Origin: Paeniglutamicibacter sulfureus
GTDB taxonomy: Bacteria; Actinomycetota; Actinomycetes; Actinomycetales; Micrococcaceae
Assembly (NCBI RefSeq): GCF_030512175.1
Contig: NZ_JAULBL010000002.1
Span: forward strand, 2,044,149 to 2,108,148
Direction of reading: 5' to 3'
DNA length: 64,000 nucleotides
In this document: positions 29,900 through 37,471 of the stretch, piece after piece
Layout: every line of letters begins with the position of its first letter
Numbering within the stretch: position 1 is the first letter of the stretch
Notes under the pieces: model-generated
The model's input: the letters and a program-made list of their open reading frames with translations, nothing else
Told to the model about the DNA's origin: nothing
Database searches by the model: none
Translations under genes and position numbers: made by a program

Positions 29900-30961
29900 A
29901 TGTCCATGCCCACCACTCGCTCCAAGAAGATGCTCGGCGCCGCTGCCCTGTTGGCCACCTCGGCGTTCATGCTCACCGCCTGCGTCTCCAACGCCCCGGC
30001 CGAATCCGCACCCACGACCGGCGCGGCCGCCGCACCCGCCGCCGCCGGCTCCAACGCCGAGGCCGGCGAGAAGGTCACCATCGGCTTCTCGGTGCCTGCC
30101 GCCGACCACGGCTTCATGGCCGCCATGACCGATCTGGCCGTGGAAACCGCCAAGGAGTACCCGGACGTCGAGCTGAAGGTCGCCGAGGGCACCAACGACG
30201 TCAGCGTCCAGATCAGCCAGGTCGAGACCATGATCAACGACAAGGTCGACGCCATCGTGCTGCTGCCTTTCGACGGCGCCGCGCTGACCCAGGTGGCGCA
30301 GAAGGCCATGGACGCCGGCATCCCGGTCATCAACGTCGACCGCGAATTCAGCACCGCCCAGTCCTCTCGTGTCACCGTGCTGGGCGATAACTACGGCGTG
30401 GGCGTATCCGCCGGCGACTTCATCTGCAACGAACTCGACGGCAAGAAGGATGCGAAGATCGGGGAGATCCCCGGCATCGACTCCCTGCCGCTGACCCAGG
30501 ACCGCAGCCGCGGCTTCAAGGACGCGCTGGAAAAGTGCGGGCTCGAGGTCTCCAACCGGGTGCCTGCGGAGTTCACCGTGGAGTCCGGCGAAAAGGCGGC
30601 CTCCAACCTGCTCCAGGCTGCCCCGCAGCTCGACGCCATCTGGAACCACGACGACGACCAGGGCGTGGGCGTGCTGGCGGCCATCAAGGCCGCAGACCGC
30701 GACGAGTTCTTCATGGTCGGCAACGGCGGCTCGGCCAACATGATGCGCGAGATCCAGTCGGGTGACTCCGTCGTGAAGGCCACCACCGTCTACCCGGCCT
30801 ACCAGGCAGCCGACGGCGTGCGCGTGGCCCGACTTGTGGCGCAGGACAAGGCCCTGGGCGACTTGCTGGACATCGAGATCCCGCGCCAGATCGTGCTGTA
30901 CGCCGCCGTGGTGACCAAGGAGAACGTCGAGCGCTACCTGCCGACGGCCTTCGAGTCCTAA
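29900..30961 (+). CDS. Sugar ABC transporter substrate-binding lipoprotein, 353 aa
   Basis: This is the periplasmic-binding-protein type 1 receptor of the importer, anchored as a lipoprotein. The signal peptide ends in a lipobox with Cys28 (FMLTAC), followed by a Ala/Pro/Thr-rich linker. The binding domain starts near residue 55 (VTIGFSVPAADHGFMAAM), with QVETMINDKVDAIVLLPFD and VINVDREF as in ribose/galactose-binding proteins. AAAGGAGAAG lies 4 nt before the ATG. The 46-nt gap after the permease is the longest in the operon. Confidence 0.92.
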   Translation: MSMPTTRSKKMLGAAALLATSAFMLTACVSNAPAESAPTTGAAAAPAAAGSNAEAGEKVTIGFSVPAADHGFMAAMTDLAVETAKEYPDVELKVAEGTNDVSVQISQVETMINDKVDAIVLLPFDGAALTQVAQKAMDAGIPVINVDREFSTAQSSRVTVLGDNYGVGVSAGDFICNELDGKKDAKIGEIPGIDSLPLTQDRSRGFKDALEKCGLEVSNRVPAEFTVESGEKAASNLLQAAPQLDAIWNHDDDQGVGVLAAIKAADRDEFFMVGNGGSANMMREIQSGDSVVKATTVYPAYQAADGVRVARLVAQDKALGDLLDIEIPRQIVLYAAVVTKENVERYLPTAFES

Positions 30962-31016
30962 CCCCGCGCCACCACCCCGATCCGCCCACCGGCAGCACCA
31001 CCGCAAGGAGCAATAG

Positions 31017-32171
31017 ATGTCCCGAACCAGCTCGGCCCTTGGCGTAGCAGTGATCGGCCACTCGTTCATGGGCAAGGCCCATTCGCAGGCCTGGCGCAAT
31101 GTCAACGCCACCTTTGACACCCCGAAGGTTGCCATGCGCGTGCTCGTAGGGCGGGATGCCGGTACCGTCGAGGCGTCCGCGCGGCGCTACGGGTGGGAGG
31201 CATCGAGCATCGACTGGCGCGCGAGCATCCTGCGCGAGGACGTGGACATCGTGGACATCTGCACCCCCGGCGCGCTGCACGCGGAAATCGCCATCTTCGC
31301 CCTGGAACACGGAAAACACGTGCTGGTGGAAAAGCCGCTGGCCAACACCGTGGCGCAGGCGCAGGCGATGGCCGAGGCGGCATCCGCCGCGGCGGATGCC
31401 GGGGTGGTGTCGATGCTCGGATTCAACTACCGCCGCGTGCCGGCCCTCGTGCTGGCCAGGGACCTGGTGGCAGCCGGCCGACTGGGGGAGTTGCGCCAGC
31501 TGAACATCCGCTATTACCAGGACTGGCTGGTCGACGCAGGCTCGCCGATGAGCTGGCGGCTGCGGCGGGAAGAGGCGGGGTCCGGCGCGCTGGGGGATCT
31601 AGGCTCCCACGCGGTGGACCAGGTCCACTACCTGACCGGGGCGAAGGTGAGTTCCGTGTCGGCCACCAGCAAAACCTTCGTCTCCCGGCGTCCCGGTGCC
31701 GCGGGGGACGAGGAAGTCACTGTGGACGACGCGATATGGTCCACCCTGGAGCTGGACAACGGCGCGGTGGCCACCGTGGAGGCCACGCGCATGGCCACGG
31801 GCCGCAAGAACTCCTTCAGGATCGAGGCCTACGGATCGAGCGGTTCCCTGGCCTTCGACCTGGAATCGCTCAACCACCTGCAGTTGTGCGATTCCGGGGC
31901 GCCGGCCGGGGTACAGGGCTTCAAGACCATTCTGGTCACCGAGCCGGAGCACTCGTACCTGGATGGCTGGTGGCCCACCGGCCACGTGCTGGGCTGGGCG
32001 GACACCTTCACCCACGAGATCCGCGACCTGCTGCTGGCCATCGAGGGCAATACGCAGGCCTCGCCCTCCTTTGCCGAGGGGCTCGAGGTCCAACGGGTGC
32101 TGGCGGCGATCGAGCACAGCGCCGCGAACAACTGTGCCAGGGTGGCGCCCGATCCGGTGCCCGTCACGTGA
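31017..32171 (+). CDS. Gfo/Idh/MocA family oxidoreductase, 384 aa
   Basis: This is an NAD(P)-dependent dehydrogenase of the glucose-fructose oxidoreductase / inositol dehydrogenase family. The nucleotide-binding fold is at the N terminus (VAVIGHSFMGKAHSQAW; the usual GxGxxG reads GHSFMG). EKPLANTVAQAQ near residue 102 carries the conserved Lys of this family, and LGDLGSHAVDQVHYL near 195 contains the catalytic-region Asp and His. CAAGGAG lies 6 nt before the ATG. It is the last gene of the importer operon, 55 nt after the binding protein, so it probably oxidises the imported compound. Confidence 0.88.
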   Translation: MSRTSSALGVAVIGHSFMGKAHSQAWRNVNATFDTPKVAMRVLVGRDAGTVEASARRYGWEASSIDWRASILREDVDIVDICTPGALHAEIAIFALEHGKHVLVEKPLANTVAQAQAMAEAASAAADAGVVSMLGFNYRRVPALVLARDLVAAGRLGELRQLNIRYYQDWLVDAGSPMSWRLRREEAGSGALGDLGSHAVDQVHYLTGAKVSSVSATSKTFVSRRPGAAGDEEVTVDDAIWSTLELDNGAVATVEATRMATGRKNSFRIEAYGSSGSLAFDLESLNHLQLCDSGAPAGVQGFKTILVTEPEHSYLDGWWPTGHVLGWADTFTHEIRDLLLAIEGNTQASPSFAEGLEVQRVLAAIEHSAANNCARVAPDPVPVT

Positions 32172-32237
32172 GGCATTGAACACATAGTGGACCCAGCCCC
32201 TGCGAATTCCCAGTGGCTTAAGAGACACTAAAAGACA

Positions 32238-32939
32238 ATGACTACCTTGACTGCGCTACAGGCCGCGACCGCCGATCCTTCCGGCGGAAGCCTGATCACG
32301 AGATTTGCCGACTGGGCGGTGCACCTGATGGAGGTCATCGGGGCACCCGGTGCCGCGCTGGCCATCGCGCTGGAGAACCTCTTCCCGCCGCTGCCCTCCG
32401 AGGTCATCCTGCCGCTGGCCGGCTTCACCGCCAGCCGCGGGTCCTTTTCCCTCGTGGAGGCGCTGCTGTGGACCACGATCGGCTCGATTGTCGGTGCCTA
32501 CGCCCTGTACTGGGTTGGCCGTGCGCTGGGGCGGACGCGCACCCGCGCGATTGTCGGCTGGCTGCCGCTGGTGGACCTCGAGGATGTTGACAAGGTCGAG
32601 GCCTGGTTTGACCGCAACGGGGCAAAGGCCGTGTTCTTCGGCCGCATGATCCCGATCTTCCGCTCGTTGATCTCCATCCCCGCAGGCATCACCAAGATGA
32701 ACCAGGGCAAGTTCCTGGGGCTCACCGCGGCCGGTTCGCTGATCTGGAACTCCATCTTCGTGCTCGCCGGGTACTACCTCGGGGAGAACTGGCACATTGT
32801 CGAGGCCTATGCCGACGTCTTCCAGAAGATCGTCATCGTTGGCGTGGTCCTGCTGCTGGTGCTCTGGATCGTGCTGAAGATCCGCAAGACCAGGGCGAAG
32901 AAGAACGCCGCCATGCAGGATGCGGACGCCGCCAAGTAG
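32238..32939 (+). CDS. DedA-family membrane protein, 233 aa
   Basis: DedA/SNARE-associated proteins are membrane proteins involved in membrane lipid homeostasis, probably as polyprenyl-phosphate or phospholipid scramblases. The conserved family segments are here: ENLFPPLPSEVILPLAGF near residue 45, which holds the acidic residue of the re-entrant loop, and FFGRMIPIFRSLISIPAG near 130, with the two arginines. Five or six spans fit the family, and the length is typical. The C terminus is basic (KIRKTRAKKN). It is not obviously linked to the sugar operon or to the GntR operon. Confidence 0.92.
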   Translation: MTTLTALQAATADPSGGSLITRFADWAVHLMEVIGAPGAALAIALENLFPPLPSEVILPLAGFTASRGSFSLVEALLWTTIGSIVGAYALYWVGRALGRTRTRAIVGWLPLVDLEDVDKVEAWFDRNGAKAVFFGRMIPIFRSLISIPAGITKMNQGKFLGLTAAGSLIWNSIFVLAGYYLGENWHIVEAYADVFQKIVIVGVVLLLVLWIVLKIRKTRAKKNAAMQDADAAK

Positions 32940-33093
32940 CAACACCGCAGTACCGAGTCCGCGGGCCCGGTTGCACGTCACGACGGAAATTCGCGCACAC
33001 GCGAAAACGGAGGCGGGCAGCCGGGCTTTTTGCTGCCATTAATGGGGCCCGTATACCGCCGGCGATGTTCCCGCGGGAATCTACCGTTGCCTG

Positions 33094-33122
33094 TTGACAC
33101 CCGGTTCATGCGGTCGTAGGTT
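33094..33122 (+). promoter_or_regulatory. Promoter of the GntR/ABC operon
   Basis: TTGACA at 33094-33099, a 17-nt spacer and TAGGTT at 33117-33122 make the best sigma-70-type promoter I found in the window. The expected start site is about 33129. Confidence 0.8.
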
Positions 33123-33142
33123 AGTTACATGAGTAATGAACC
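33119..33142 (+). promoter_or_regulatory. 24-bp imperfect palindrome, candidate YtrA-type operator
   Basis: GGTTAGTTAC and GTAATGAACC (33119-33128 and 33133-33142) match 8 of 10 positions as inverted arms around ATGA. It covers the end of the -10 element and the predicted start site, where a repressor would block transcription. GGTTCAT at 33103-33109 gives a further copy of the outer arm. Confidence 0.65.
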
Positions 33143-33209
33143 ACTGAACCAATCAAGCGTCCGGGTTCGTTGCGTGTCAAGAAAGGTTGGCCGTCGTGAG
33201 CGCCATTGA
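33129..33209 (+). CDS. Possible leaderless leader peptide, 26 aa (tentative)
   Basis: ATG at 33129 lies 6 nt after the -10 TAGGTT and is followed by 25 sense codons (MSNEPLNQSSVRVRCVSRKV, then GRRERH) and TGA. It overlaps the GntR start codon at 33196 in another frame. If transcription starts at 33129 this frame would be translated first. Its biological reality is untested; it overlaps the palindrome and may be chance. Confidence 0.25.
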   Translation: MSNEPLNQSSVRVRCVSRKVGRRERH

Positions 33210-33588
33210 TGATTCACGGCCGATCTTCATGCAGATTGCGGAGCTGATCGAGTCCGAGATCGTCGCCGGCACCATGGCCGAAGAGACCCAGGTGCCCTCG
33301 ACCAACGAGTTCGCCGCCTATTACCGCATCAACCCGGCCACCGCGGCCAAGGGCGTGAACCTCTTGGTTGAAAGTGGAATCCTGTACAAGAAGAGAGGCA
33401 TCGGCATGTTCGTCAGCAGTGGCGCCCGCGAGAAATTGCTTCAAGTCCGGCGCAACGCCTTCCAAGCCCAATTCATCCAGCCGCTGGCGCGCGAGGCGAG
33501 GAAACTCGGCATCGACGCCGACCAGCTCAGCGCCATGATCCGCCAATCTCTCACAACGGATACAGCCGAAGGGAGCGTCAACCGATGA
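33196..33588 (+). CDS. GntR-family regulator, YtrA subfamily, 130 aa
   Basis: This is a short GntR regulator with only a winged helix (residues ~5-75; RPIFMQIAELIESEIVAG and PSTNEFAAYYRINPATAAKGVNLL) and a ~50-residue helical tail, the size and shape of YtrA regulators. YtrA genes usually sit in front of ABC transporter genes which they control, and that is so here. GTG at 33196 is preceded by GAAAGG 9 nt upstream; a TTG at 33187 is the alternative. The stop overlaps the next ATG by 4 nt. The palindrome at 33119-33142 is its likely operator. Confidence 0.9.
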   Translation: MSAIDDSRPIFMQIAELIESEIVAGTMAEETQVPSTNEFAAYYRINPATAAKGVNLLVESGILYKKRGIGMFVSSGAREKLLQVRRNAFQAQFIQPLAREARKLGIDADQLSAMIRQSLTTDTAEGSVNR

Positions 33589-34508
33589 ACCAGCCATCAT
33601 CGTCGGCCATCGAGGTCAGGAACCTGTCCAAGACATTTCGCGATCTCAGGGCGCTGGACGGCGTGACCTTGCGCCTGGAAGCGAACCGCATCTACGGCTT
33701 GCTCGGACGCAACGGAGCCGGCAAGACGACCCTGATGTCGATTCTCACCGGCCAGGGGTTCCCGAGTAGCGGGGAGGTGTTGATCCACGGGCACACTCCT
33801 TACGAGAACGACCAGACCTTGGCGCGAATCTGCTTCATCCGCGAATCCCAGAAGTACCCCGACGACTTCACGCCCGCCCAGGCATTCAAGGCGGCCGCCC
33901 TGTTCTTCGCGAACTGGGACCAGGACCTGGCCGAAGGCCTCGTGGCCGACTTTGCCCTGCCACTGAAACGGAGGATCAAGAAGCTCTCACGCGGCCAGCT
34001 CTCGGCCGTGGGCGTGATCATCGGCATGGCCTCGAGGGCGGAAATCACCGTCTTCGACGAACCGTACCTTGGCCTTGACGCCGTGGCCCGGCAGATCTTC
34101 TATGACCGGCTCGTCGAGGACTACGCGCACCATCCGCGCACCATTGTGCTCTCCTCCCACCTGATCGACGAGATCGCCAACCTGCTGGAGCACGTCGTGG
34201 TGATCGACAAGGGCAGGATCCTGCTCGACGAGGATGCCGAGTCCCTGCGTGGCGCGGCGGTCGCCGTGACGGGGAACCAGGAAGCGGTCGCCGACTTCAT
34301 CGACGGCTACGAGGTGCTGCACCGCGATTCCCTCGGTTCCCTGGCGTCGGTCACGATCAAGGGGCGGCTCGGGCAGACCCAGCGCGCCATGGCTGCGGAA
34401 CTCGGACTCGAGCTGTCCCCGGTGCCCCTTCAGCAATTGGTCGTGCGTACCACCATGGCTGCACAGAAGCACGTGAACGGCGAGGAATACCAGGAGGCCC
34501 TCAAATGA
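33585..34508 (+). CDS. ABC transporter ATP-binding protein, 307 aa
   Basis: The nucleotide-binding domain occupies residues ~7-235: Walker A GRNGAGKTT near 43, signature LSRGQLSAV near 138 and Walker B TVFDEPYLG near 160. The last ~70 residues form the extra C-terminal domain (AVAVTGNQEAVADFIDGYE) found in exporters of the bacitracin/YtrB kind. It overlaps both neighbours by 4 nt (ATGA at each end), so GntR, ATPase and permease are translationally coupled. YtrA-type systems respond to cell-wall stress or antibiotics; whether this one does is inference. Confidence 0.9.
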   Translation: MNQPSSSAIEVRNLSKTFRDLRALDGVTLRLEANRIYGLLGRNGAGKTTLMSILTGQGFPSSGEVLIHGHTPYENDQTLARICFIRESQKYPDDFTPAQAFKAAALFFANWDQDLAEGLVADFALPLKRRIKKLSRGQLSAVGVIIGMASRAEITVFDEPYLGLDAVARQIFYDRLVEDYAHHPRTIVLSSHLIDEIANLLEHVVVIDKGRILLDEDAESLRGAAVAVTGNQEAVADFIDGYEVLHRDSLGSLASVTIKGRLGQTQRAMAAELGLELSPVPLQQLVVRTTMAAQKHVNGEEYQEALK

Positions 34509-35200
34509 ACCGCGTCATCAAGGTTGCCCGCATGCAGCTGATCAACAAGTGGACCTTCCTCGGGATCCCGCTGGTGATCCTGGTCGTTTCGACCCTTCTA
34601 ACGTTCGCCATCTGGGCGCTGCTGCCCGCCAGCGCCAGGGAAGGGACTCTGTATTCCGGGTCGGGCCAGGCCGTCATGTGGTACTTCCTGGCCCTGGGCA
34701 TCCAGTCGCTCACGCTCACGTTCCCGTTTTCGCAGGCCATGAGCGTCTCACGCAGGACGTTCTACCTGGGCACGCTTGGGCTCTTCGCCCTGATCGCCCT
34801 GGGATTCTCGATCCTCTACTACCTCCTGGGCCTGGTGGAAACCGCCACCGGGGGGTGGGGATTCAACGGCCAGCTCTTCGCCATGGACTGGATTGCAGGC
34901 AACAACGCGCTGGTCCAGATCCTGTTCTACTTCGTGGCCATGGTGCTGCTGTTCATGATCGGCTTCTGGTGCGCCACGGTGTACCTGCGCTGGAAGGCCA
35001 CCGGCCTGCTGGCCGCTGGCATCGGCTTCGCAGTGTTGCTGCTGGGGATGCTCGCGCTCGTCGCCGTCAACGACGCCTGGCCCCAGGTGGGAAACTGGTT
35101 CGCCTCGATGCAGGTGCTGGGCCTGTCGATCGTGCTGGGACTGGTGTGCGTGGCGCTGGCCGGGGGATCGTACCTGACCCTGCGCCGGGCCACGGCCTAG
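34505..35200 (+). CDS. ABC transporter permease, 231 aa
   Basis: This is the membrane partner of the preceding ATPase. About six hydrophobic spans are seen, at roughly residues 17-38, 60-80, 90-112, 130-158, 165-185 and 200-222. The N terminus is basic (NRVIKVARMQLINKW). ATGA overlap with the ATPase gene makes it the last gene of the GntR-led operon. A hairpin terminator with TTTT follows at 35229-35284. No substrate is suggested by sequence. Confidence 0.85.
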   Translation: MNRVIKVARMQLINKWTFLGIPLVILVVSTLLTFAIWALLPASAREGTLYSGSGQAVMWYFLALGIQSLTLTFPFSQAMSVSRRTFYLGTLGLFALIALGFSILYYLLGLVETATGGWGFNGQLFAMDWIAGNNALVQILFYFVAMVLLFMIGFWCATVYLRWKATGLLAAGIGFAVLLLGMLALVAVNDAWPQVGNWFASMQVLGLSIVLGLVCVALAGGSYLTLRRATA

Positions 35201-35228
35201 CCGCAACCACGGAATTGCAACAAACCGA

Positions 35229-35284
35229 CCCCCGGCGGGTCGGCCCGGCCACCTGCGTGGCAGGGCGGGTCCGCCGGGGGTTTT
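35229..35284 (+). terminator. Terminator of the GntR/ABC operon
   Basis: CCCCCGGCGG (35229-35238) pairs with CCGCCGGGGG (35271-35280), enclosing a second GC-rich hairpin, and TTTT follows at once at 35281-35284. Confidence 0.8.
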
Positions 35285-35366
35285 GTGCGCGTTTTCGATG
35301 TCATTCACGCCACATGCGGGAGTCTCGGTGCGCAAGCCGTGGGCGATCAACGGTATTCTTTGGTTC

Positions 35367-36365
35367 GTGGCCCTGGACTTTACATCGATCGACTTTGAAA
35401 CCGCCAACGGATTCCGTGGCTCCGCCTGCAGCGTCGGACTCAGCCGGGTCCGCAACGGCAAGATCGTTGAGGAAGCCTCTTGGCTGATGCGCCCGCCGAA
35501 GGGGTTTGACCACTTCGATGCGCGCAACGTGATGATCCACCGCATCACCGCCGACATGGTCAAGGATGCACCGCGCTTCGGCGAACTGTTCACCCCGATG
35601 GCCAACTTCATCGGCACCGACACCCTCGTGGCGCACAACGCCGCCTTCGACCTCGGCGTGATCCGCTCCGCCCTGGAGGTCTCCGAACTTTCCGGCCCCG
35701 CATTCGACTACGCCTGCACCGTGAAGATGTCCAGGCGCACCTACGAGCTATCCTCCTACTCGCTGCCATTCGTGGCCGAGGAAGCGGGATCGCCCATGGA
35801 AAACCACCACGATGCGCTGGCCGACGCCCGGGCCTGCGCGAACATCATGATCGACATTGCCCGCCGCCAGGAGGCGGACGACGTGGCAGCCGCCGCGCAG
35901 GTGCTGAAGGTGAAGATGGGCTTCGCGCCGGCCTACCTGCCGGGCGATGCACTGTCCAAGGCCACCCGGGACGCCCAAGGCTGGGCAGCCAGCGGCAACC
36001 CGGTGCCCGTGCAACCCGAGTGGGCCGCGTGGCCGCAGGAGGGCGAGGACCGCACCGGGGATCCGCAGGCGGACCCGGCGCACCCGCTCTACGGCGAAAT
36101 GGTGGTCTTCACCGGCAACCTGCGCATCTCCCGCCAAGTCGCCAAGGACCGGGCCGCCGAACGCGGCGCCAACACCGCCAGCCGCGTCACCCGCGCCACC
36201 ACGGTGCTGGTGGTCGGTGACGGCTTTGTGCCCGAGGACCTGTCCACCGGACGACTCACCGGCAAGGCCAAGCGGGTGCTGCGCCTCCAGGAGGCCGGGC
36301 AGCCGGTCGCGATCCTGGCGGAGGGCGAGTTCCTGCAGCTGATCGACGGCTTCGACGCCGCGTAA
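35367..36365 (+). CDS. DEDD exonuclease with C-terminal BRCT domain, 332 aa
   Basis: A DnaQ-like 3'-5' exonuclease domain at residues ~1-175 shows the DEDDh motifs: SIDFETANG (Asp and Glu) near residue 8, VAHNAAFDLGV near 90 and HHDALADARAC near 150. The C-terminal ~90 residues (GEMVVFTGNLRISRQVAKDRAAERG) form a BRCT domain like that of NAD-dependent ligases. This pairing is typical of an actinobacterial DNA-repair exonuclease. GTG at 35367 is chosen: TATTCT at 35354-35359 leaves 7 nt, so the mRNA is probably leaderless, and the frame upstream overlaps the preceding terminator. Confidence 0.87.
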   Translation: MALDFTSIDFETANGFRGSACSVGLSRVRNGKIVEEASWLMRPPKGFDHFDARNVMIHRITADMVKDAPRFGELFTPMANFIGTDTLVAHNAAFDLGVIRSALEVSELSGPAFDYACTVKMSRRTYELSSYSLPFVAEEAGSPMENHHDALADARACANIMIDIARRQEADDVAAAAQVLKVKMGFAPAYLPGDALSKATRDAQGWAASGNPVPVQPEWAAWPQEGEDRTGDPQADPAHPLYGEMVVFTGNLRISRQVAKDRAAERGANTASRVTRATTVLVVGDGFVPEDLSTGRLTGKAKRVLRLQEAGQPVAILAEGEFLQLIDGFDAA

Positions 36366-36385
36366 GGTCCCCGCGCACGCCGGCG

Positions 36386-36436
36386 GCCGCGCATTGAGCG
36401 CGGCTGAGTGGCGGCGCCCCGTTGCCAGGGCGCCGC
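36386..36436. terminator. Two tandem hairpins between convergent genes
   Basis: GCCGCGC / GCGCGGC (36386-36404, loop of 5) and GCGGCGCCC / GGGCGCCGC (36411-36436, loop of 8) are both perfect stems. They fill the 75-bp gap between the exonuclease stop (36365) and the minus-strand stop at 36441. There is no T-run. Confidence 0.55.
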
Positions 36437-36440
36437 GCAA

Positions 36441-37394
36441 CTACTCGCCGACGGTGAGCTTGACCCAGCGATCGTGCATGGCGTCCAGGATGGGGTCGAT
36501 CTCCGAGGCCGGACGGTGGGCCACCGCGTCGGTGCCCTGCACCGCGGCCAGCAGGGCCGTGGCGTAGGCGGCGGTCTCGGCATCGGGCTCCTCGCCCAGC
36601 GCCTCGAAGAGCGCGTCGTAGGCGGCCTTCGGCTCGGTGTGCGCCAGCGCGTTCGTCACGAGGGTCACCGCGCGGAACAGTCCCGCTCCGGCCGTCATGT
36701 CCCGTTCGGCGGCCTCGGACTCCGGCGCTTCGTGCCCCTGGTCCGGTTCCCTGGCCTCGGTCATCTCGGGCTCGAATTCCTTGACCAAGGCGGCCCAGCG
36801 GCCCACGGAGCCGGTCCCGGATTCCAGGGCCGCACGCACCACCAGTGCGGCCGCGGCGGCGGCGCGGTGGGCGCCGGGGGACCCGTGGGTCAGCGCCGCG
36901 GCATCGGTGGCGAGCTTGGCCGTGGTGGCCTCGTCGACGCGGGGCAGCAGCGCCATGAACGCGGCACGGGTGAGCACCCCGGTGGTGTCGGCCTGCGGGA
37001 ACAGCGGGCGGCCGACCGATGCCATGTCGGCGTTGTCCAGTGCCAGGAGGTTCTGGCTGTCGCCCGGGGCGAAGTCCGGGGCGCCGTCGAAGGCCTCGTC
37101 GATCCAGCGTGGCTGCGGCTCGGGGGCGCCGGCCGGGAAGGACTTGTTCACCAGCTTGTACCAGCGCAGCGCCGCCAGCCACATGCAGGCGGCCTCGTCG
37201 GAAGACACGCCCTCGTTCGCCCATTCCAGGGCCTCGAGCAAACCATCGAGCAGGTACAGGGCAAGGGTCTCGGTCTCGCCGGGATCGGCGCCGTCGCGCG
37301 CGTGGGCGGCACCGTCGGCGGCGGCCAGCAGCACGCCGAAGACACGGTCGGAATAATCGGCGGGAAGCGCGTACTGATCAGTTGATTCACTCAC
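36441..37394 (-). CDS. ADP-ribosylglycohydrolase-like protein, degenerate, 317 aa
   Basis: All-helical fold with the layout of the DraG/ARH family: an N-terminal YSDRVFGVLLAAADGAAHA where catalytic members have GDALG, ALTHGSPGAHRAAAAAALVV near residue 165 where they have ALTHxHP, and EEPDAETAAYATALLAAVQG near 275 where they have GDADTxxAxxGxxxGA. The DDT-type magnesium ligands of the active enzymes are not evident: the first region reads GETETLAL and the last lacks the paired Asp-Asp. It may be a pseudoenzyme or act on something else. GTG at 37394 is 6 nt after TAGACT (37406-37401), a leaderless pattern. It diverges from sbcD. Confidence 0.68.
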   Translation of the reverse strand: MSESTDQYALPADYSDRVFGVLLAAADGAAHARDGADPGETETLALYLLDGLLEALEWANEGVSSDEAACMWLAALRWYKLVNKSFPAGAPEPQPRWIDEAFDGAPDFAPGDSQNLLALDNADMASVGRPLFPQADTTGVLTRAAFMALLPRVDEATTAKLATDAAALTHGSPGAHRAAAAAALVVRAALESGTGSVGRWAALVKEFEPEMTEAREPDQGHEAPESEAAERDMTAGAGLFRAVTLVTNALAHTEPKAAYDALFEALGEEPDAETAAYATALLAAVQGTDAVAHRPASEIDPILDAMHDRWVKLTVGE

Positions 37395-37471
37395 CGTGCC
37401 AGTCTAGTGGTTTTCCACCTGCGCAAGAGTCGAATACCAACCCGTGGTACCCAATCGCTAGTGTGGTTTCC
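37395..37471. promoter_or_regulatory. Compact bidirectional promoter between the DraG-like gene and sbcD
   Basis: The 77-bp gap holds TAGACT (37406-37401, minus strand) 6 nt before GTG 37394, and TAGTGT (37459-37464, plus strand) 7 nt before ATG 37472. Neither start has a Shine-Dalgarno. Both transcripts would be leaderless. Confidence 0.6.
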
